From Nitrospira sp. (GTDB lineage: Bacteria > Nitrospirota > Nitrospiria > Nitrospirales > Nitrospiraceae): DNA of 8,595 nucleotides. The DNA lies in the NCBI GenBank assembly GCA_012032965.1, contig JAAUPT010000050.1:1-8595 (forward strand), read 5' to 3'. This document shows, in pieces, positions 6,401 through 8,595 of the stretch (its first letter is position 1; each line of letters starts with the position of its first letter). The notes below the pieces were generated by a model, which searched no databases, had not been told where the DNA came from, and was given only the letters and a program-made list of their open reading frames with translations. The translations under genes and the position numbers were made by a program.

Positions 6401-7077
6401 ATGAACAAGTTGGCTGATGATGGCTATGCGATTAGCGTTAATGTCCTTACAAAGGAGGAATGTGATCATCTTCTCAAGGAGTTAACCAATTGGACATTTG
6501 GTAGAAGCAGGGCAGGAATTCGGCACCTCATGAGATGCCCGGTTATTTCATCTCTTGCTCGAGACACCCGTTTACAAACACTTGCCCAGACAGCGTTGAT
6601 GGAAACCACTAACCCTTATCGCACTACTTTGTTTGAAAAAAACCCCTAGAGTCAAACTGGTTGGTCGCCTGGCATCAAGACACAGCACTGCCCTTAGAAA
6701 AGAGATTCGTTTCATCAGAGTGGGACCCATGGTCCACAAAATTTGGCATTATGTACGCCCATGCTCCTGCTTGGGCATTGGACCGAATCATCACACTACG
6801 AATCCAATTAGATCCATGTGCTCAAGATAATGGTCCTCTGCGCGTTATTCCACGTTCCCACCTAAAAGGAGTCTTGTCTGACTCAGAAATTCATCTCACT
6901 TCGAAACACGAACCTCTTGTAGAATGCCTAGTTCCACAAGGAGGAGTACTTGTTATGAAACCTCTTATCATCCATGCCTCTTCAAAATCTAAGGGCGGTA
7001 CTTCCCGTCGTGTGCTCCATATTGAGTACGCACCAGCCTCTGGTATCTCAGAAGGTATCCAACTTGCCATAGCCTAA
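6401..7077 (+). pseudogene. Phytanoyl-CoA dioxygenase (PhyH)-like Fe(II)/2-oxoglutarate oxygenase, one frame change
   Basis: Members of this family hydroxylate small molecules using Fe(II), O2 and 2-oxoglutarate. The first frame (MNKLADDGYAI, LTKEECDHLLKEL) ends at 6649. One A added to the A7 run at 6636-6642 joins it to the frame reading SNWLVAWHQDTALPL and ending at 7077, giving 225 aa. The iron triad is visible: H92 and D94 in WHQD, and H192 in PLIIHASS. Arg 203/204 (SRRVLHIEYA) is the expected 2-oxoglutarate anchor. NGPLRVIPRSHLKG is a family signature. Start 6401 was chosen over 6395 because the product then begins with the usual DGY segment; no strong SD sequence is present. Codons are more A+T-rich than in the neighbours, suggesting separate ancestry or transfer. 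The substrate cannot be read from sequence. Confidence 0.8.
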
Positions 7078-7124
7078 ACCATCACGACCTGAAACCTATT
7101 TCTGTCACTGAGCCCTAAACTTGA

Positions 7125-7157
7125 TTCGCCTAGCCGTCCGTCGCACGGCTAGGCGAA
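7125..7157. terminator. Perfect 13-bp hairpin between convergent genes
   Basis: TTCGCCTAGCCGT and ACGGCTAGGCGAA are exact reverse complements around a 7-nt loop. The hairpin lies between the stop of the dioxygenase gene (7077) and the end of the Doc gene (7186), where both strands need termination. It lacks a U run on either side, so it may act as a bidirectional RNA 3'-end stabiliser or a Rho-assisted terminator. A dispersed palindromic repeat is also possible. Confidence 0.6.
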
Positions 7158-7185
7158 GAGGAAGCCCGGAGGTGCTTCTAGCGAA

Positions 7186-7581
7186 CTATTTTCTTTTAAC
7201 AATGCATTGACGGATCCACTTGGTCAATGCATCCTTATCCATCTCCCCAGCTGCGACCGTAAGAGTAACGCGCTCTAGATCTTTGGGGTCAGGAAGCTCC
7301 TCAATTCCATTCACGTTGAGAAAGGCAAGAGCAGATATAACCGCGGCACGCTTATTTCCGTCAAAGAATGGATGATTCTGGGCAATGTGGAACAGGTAAG
7401 CAGCTGCCATCGCGGCAAGGTCTTCATGGAGATAGTCGCCGCCGAACTGTTGGCGAGGCATCGCGACGGCGGCATCCAGCAAACCGTGATCTCTCACGCC
7501 ATGTGAACCACCATCTATGTTGATGGTATCAGTGTGGAGCAACAAAATGTCCTCCACACTGAGAAAGATGATGTCCTGCAC
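7186..7581 (-). CDS. doc: Doc (death-on-curing) family toxin
   Basis: Type II toxin of the Fic/Doc fold. Doc of phage P1 stops translation by phosphorylating elongation factor EF-Tu. The 131-aa protein has the Doc signature HPFFDGNKR at residues 70-78, with catalytic H70, F72, D74, N76, K77 and R78. The family N-terminal segment VRDHGLLDAAVAMPRQQFGG is at 29-48. It appears intact. The start is GTG 7581-7579, fixed by an in-frame TGA only 3 nt upstream, which is the antitoxin stop. There is no strong SD sequence, so the toxin is probably translated by coupling to the antitoxin, keeping its level low. DGNKR points to a Doc kinase rather than an AMP-transferring Fic, which usually has HPFxxGNGR. 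Confidence 0.93.
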   Translation of the reverse strand: MQDIIFLSVEDILLLHTDTINIDGGSHGVRDHGLLDAAVAMPRQQFGGDYLHEDLAAMAAAYLFHIAQNHPFFDGNKRAAVISALAFLNVNGIEELPDPKDLERVTLTVAAGEMDKDALTKWIRQCIVKRK

Positions 7582-7584
7582 GGA

Positions 7585-7812
7585 TCAATCCGCCAGGCGC
7601 TTCAGCATCGGCCCGTACCGTTTCCGAAGATCTTTGATGATCGTTTTCATCCGCTCGGGACCAACGCCAACATTAGCCGGGGTGACAACGAGCGCATTCC
7701 CGTTCACTGTTACTTGTAAGGGAGTTTCTTCTGTAATTCCTAACGCCTGCATTACCGGCTTCTCAATAATCAACGCTGCGCTGTTTCCATGCTTCTGTAA
7801 TCTCTTGATCAT
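7585..7812 (-). CDS. AbrB/MazE-type antitoxin of the Doc pair
   Basis: A 75-aa antitoxin upstream of, and coupled to, the Doc toxin. Residues 1-47 look like a swapped-hairpin AbrB/MazE/SpoVT DNA-binding domain: MIKRLQKHGNSAALIIEKPV, LGITEETPLQVTV and LVVTPAN. Residues 53-75 (RMKTIIKDLRKRYGPMLKRLAD) form a charged helix likely to wrap and block the toxin, as the Phd C-terminus does. The start at 7812 has GAGG 6 nt upstream. P1 uses a Phd-type antitoxin; pairing of Doc with an AbrB-type partner is known in other bacteria. The pair likely represses itself through the direct repeat over its promoter. Confidence 0.88.
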   Translation of the reverse strand: MIKRLQKHGNSAALIIEKPVMQALGITEETPLQVTVNGNALVVTPANVGVGPERMKTIIKDLRKRYGPMLKRLAD

Positions 7813-7828
7813 TCCTCACCTCGTGTAC

Positions 7829-7842
7829 TTACAATGTTACAA
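7829..7842. promoter_or_regulatory. Direct repeat over the toxin-antitoxin -10, candidate operator
   Basis: TTACAA-TG-TTACAA repeats a 6-bp unit every 8 bp and covers the -10 element of the toxin-antitoxin promoter. AbrB-type antitoxins commonly repress their own operon from sites at the promoter, so this is the natural candidate. Confidence 0.4.
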
Positions 7843-7862
7843 CGGACTCTTCGTGATGTCTA
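7834..7862 (-). promoter_or_regulatory. Candidate promoter of the toxin-antitoxin operon
   Basis: On the minus strand TAGACA (7862-7857, 5 of 6 to TTGACA) and TAACAT (7839-7834, 4 of 6 to TATAAT) are separated by exactly 17 nt. The start of transcription would fall near 7827, about 15 nt before the antitoxin ATG, leaving just room for its SD sequence. Confidence 0.5.
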
Positions 7863-7932
7863 GTCGGAGCACAAACAGCAGTAGAAACAGGCTGGGCTCG
7901 AAAGACGCGACTGGTTCGTAGGTTTGACGGAC

Positions 7933-8595
7933 TTACTGAATTTCTTTCAGGGCTTCCGTATGACTGGGCGATGGGGAAGGTTCGGTAGGGTTGAAACGGG
8001 TCGGAATACCTGAAGTTGGACCATTGCCGCTAGGCCCCCTGCTTCCCCTTACCTCTCACAACCAGAGCGACTACCTGGAACAGCTTTTCGACTCGGGCCT
8101 TATATTGGTTCATGAATTGAGCGGTCCACATCTTGTTATATTCGATTGCCGCACTCTTCTTCATCCCTGCATCCTTTTCGCCAACCGGAGAAGAATAGTG
8201 CGCAATGAGGCGGTCCAGTTCGTCTTCACCGAAATTGCTTGAATACGCATGTTTTAAATGGTCATGGAGGCTCTCAACCTGCCCGATCGATTTCCTGATA
8301 TCCTTCAAAAATGAGTCGAGAAGCCGTTTCAACTTCCCTCTTTTTTTCACCAACCAGATCGGGGTAGGTGCTCGCTATGGATTTTCTTATTTGCTGTTCG
8401 TACTCACTGACATATTTCCGAGTAAGTGAGTCATACTCCGACTCGAGCTCTGAGACTCGGATGAGTGTAAGCAGTTTTTCTACCTTGATCGCCTTTGGAC
8501 TTTCAATCGTTGCCGCTTCCGTGACCATCACGCTAGAAACCAGCGTTGCACAGCATACCCACCCTCGCAGAACAGCCCGTGCGATTCTTATATGG
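7933..8595 (-). pseudogene. Exported DUF2059-domain protein, 5' end outside window, two frame changes
   Basis: The frame is open to the window edge at 8595, so the start lies beyond it. The first residues are IARAVLRGWVCCATLVSSVM, then VTEA|ATIESP, a Sec signal peptide with a probable cut after TEA. The body reads KVEKLLTLIRVSELESEYD. At the T7 run 8341-8347 one extra base shifts the frame to RGKLKRLLDSFLKDI and the DUF2059 core: NFGEDELDRLIAHYSSPVGEK. DUF2059 proteins are periplasmic and helical; their function is not established. That frame stops at 8030, but dropping one base from the C5 run at 8035-8039 gives a natural Pro/Ser-rich tail (GPSGNGPTSGIPTRF, then EPSPSPSHTEALKEIQ) ending at TAA 7935-7933. 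About 220 residues fall in the window. Confidence 0.7.

Overview
The window is about 53% G+C and looks like chromosomal DNA of a free-living bacterium. Several small families here match my memory of Nitrospira (phylum Nitrospirota) genomes: the XRE regulator, the CxxC/CLLCG zinc-ribbon protein and the exported Ig/PKD protein. That assignment is recognition, not a search result. No rRNA, tRNA, CRISPR array, insertion sequence or phage gene is visible.

Layout. (1) 190-1135, plus strand: a palindrome, then an XRE-family regulator split by a -1 shift. (2) 2866-1154, minus strand: a tight array of small genes, most with a strong Shine-Dalgarno (SD) sequence. In order these are an exported 99-aa protein, a doubtful 31-aa ORF, an orphan nuoI, a 38-aa ORF, a zinc-ribbon protein, the C-terminal remnant of a HesB/IscA-type iron-sulfur carrier, and a 36-aa single-span membrane protein. 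(3) 2881-3418: a divergent intergenic region with promoter-like and palindromic sites. (4) 3419-6303, plus: a KimA-like APC-superfamily transporter overlapping (ATGA) an exported Ig/PKD-domain protein. (5) 6401-7077, plus: a phytanoyl-CoA dioxygenase-like protein with more A+T-rich codons, followed by a perfect 13-bp hairpin. (6) 7812-7186, minus: an AbrB-type antitoxin and Doc toxin. (7) 8595-7933, minus: a DUF2059 protein whose N-terminus lies outside the window.

Five genes carry eight net single-base frame changes between them, nearly all in homopolymer runs, and the protein signature continues cleanly in the new frame. I read these mainly as likely sequence errors, although real decay is possible. 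Affected genes are described as one repaired protein.

The most unusual region is the small-protein array around nuoI. It combines iron-sulfur and respiratory themes with at least two probable genes too short for normal gene calling, plus a carrier remnant.
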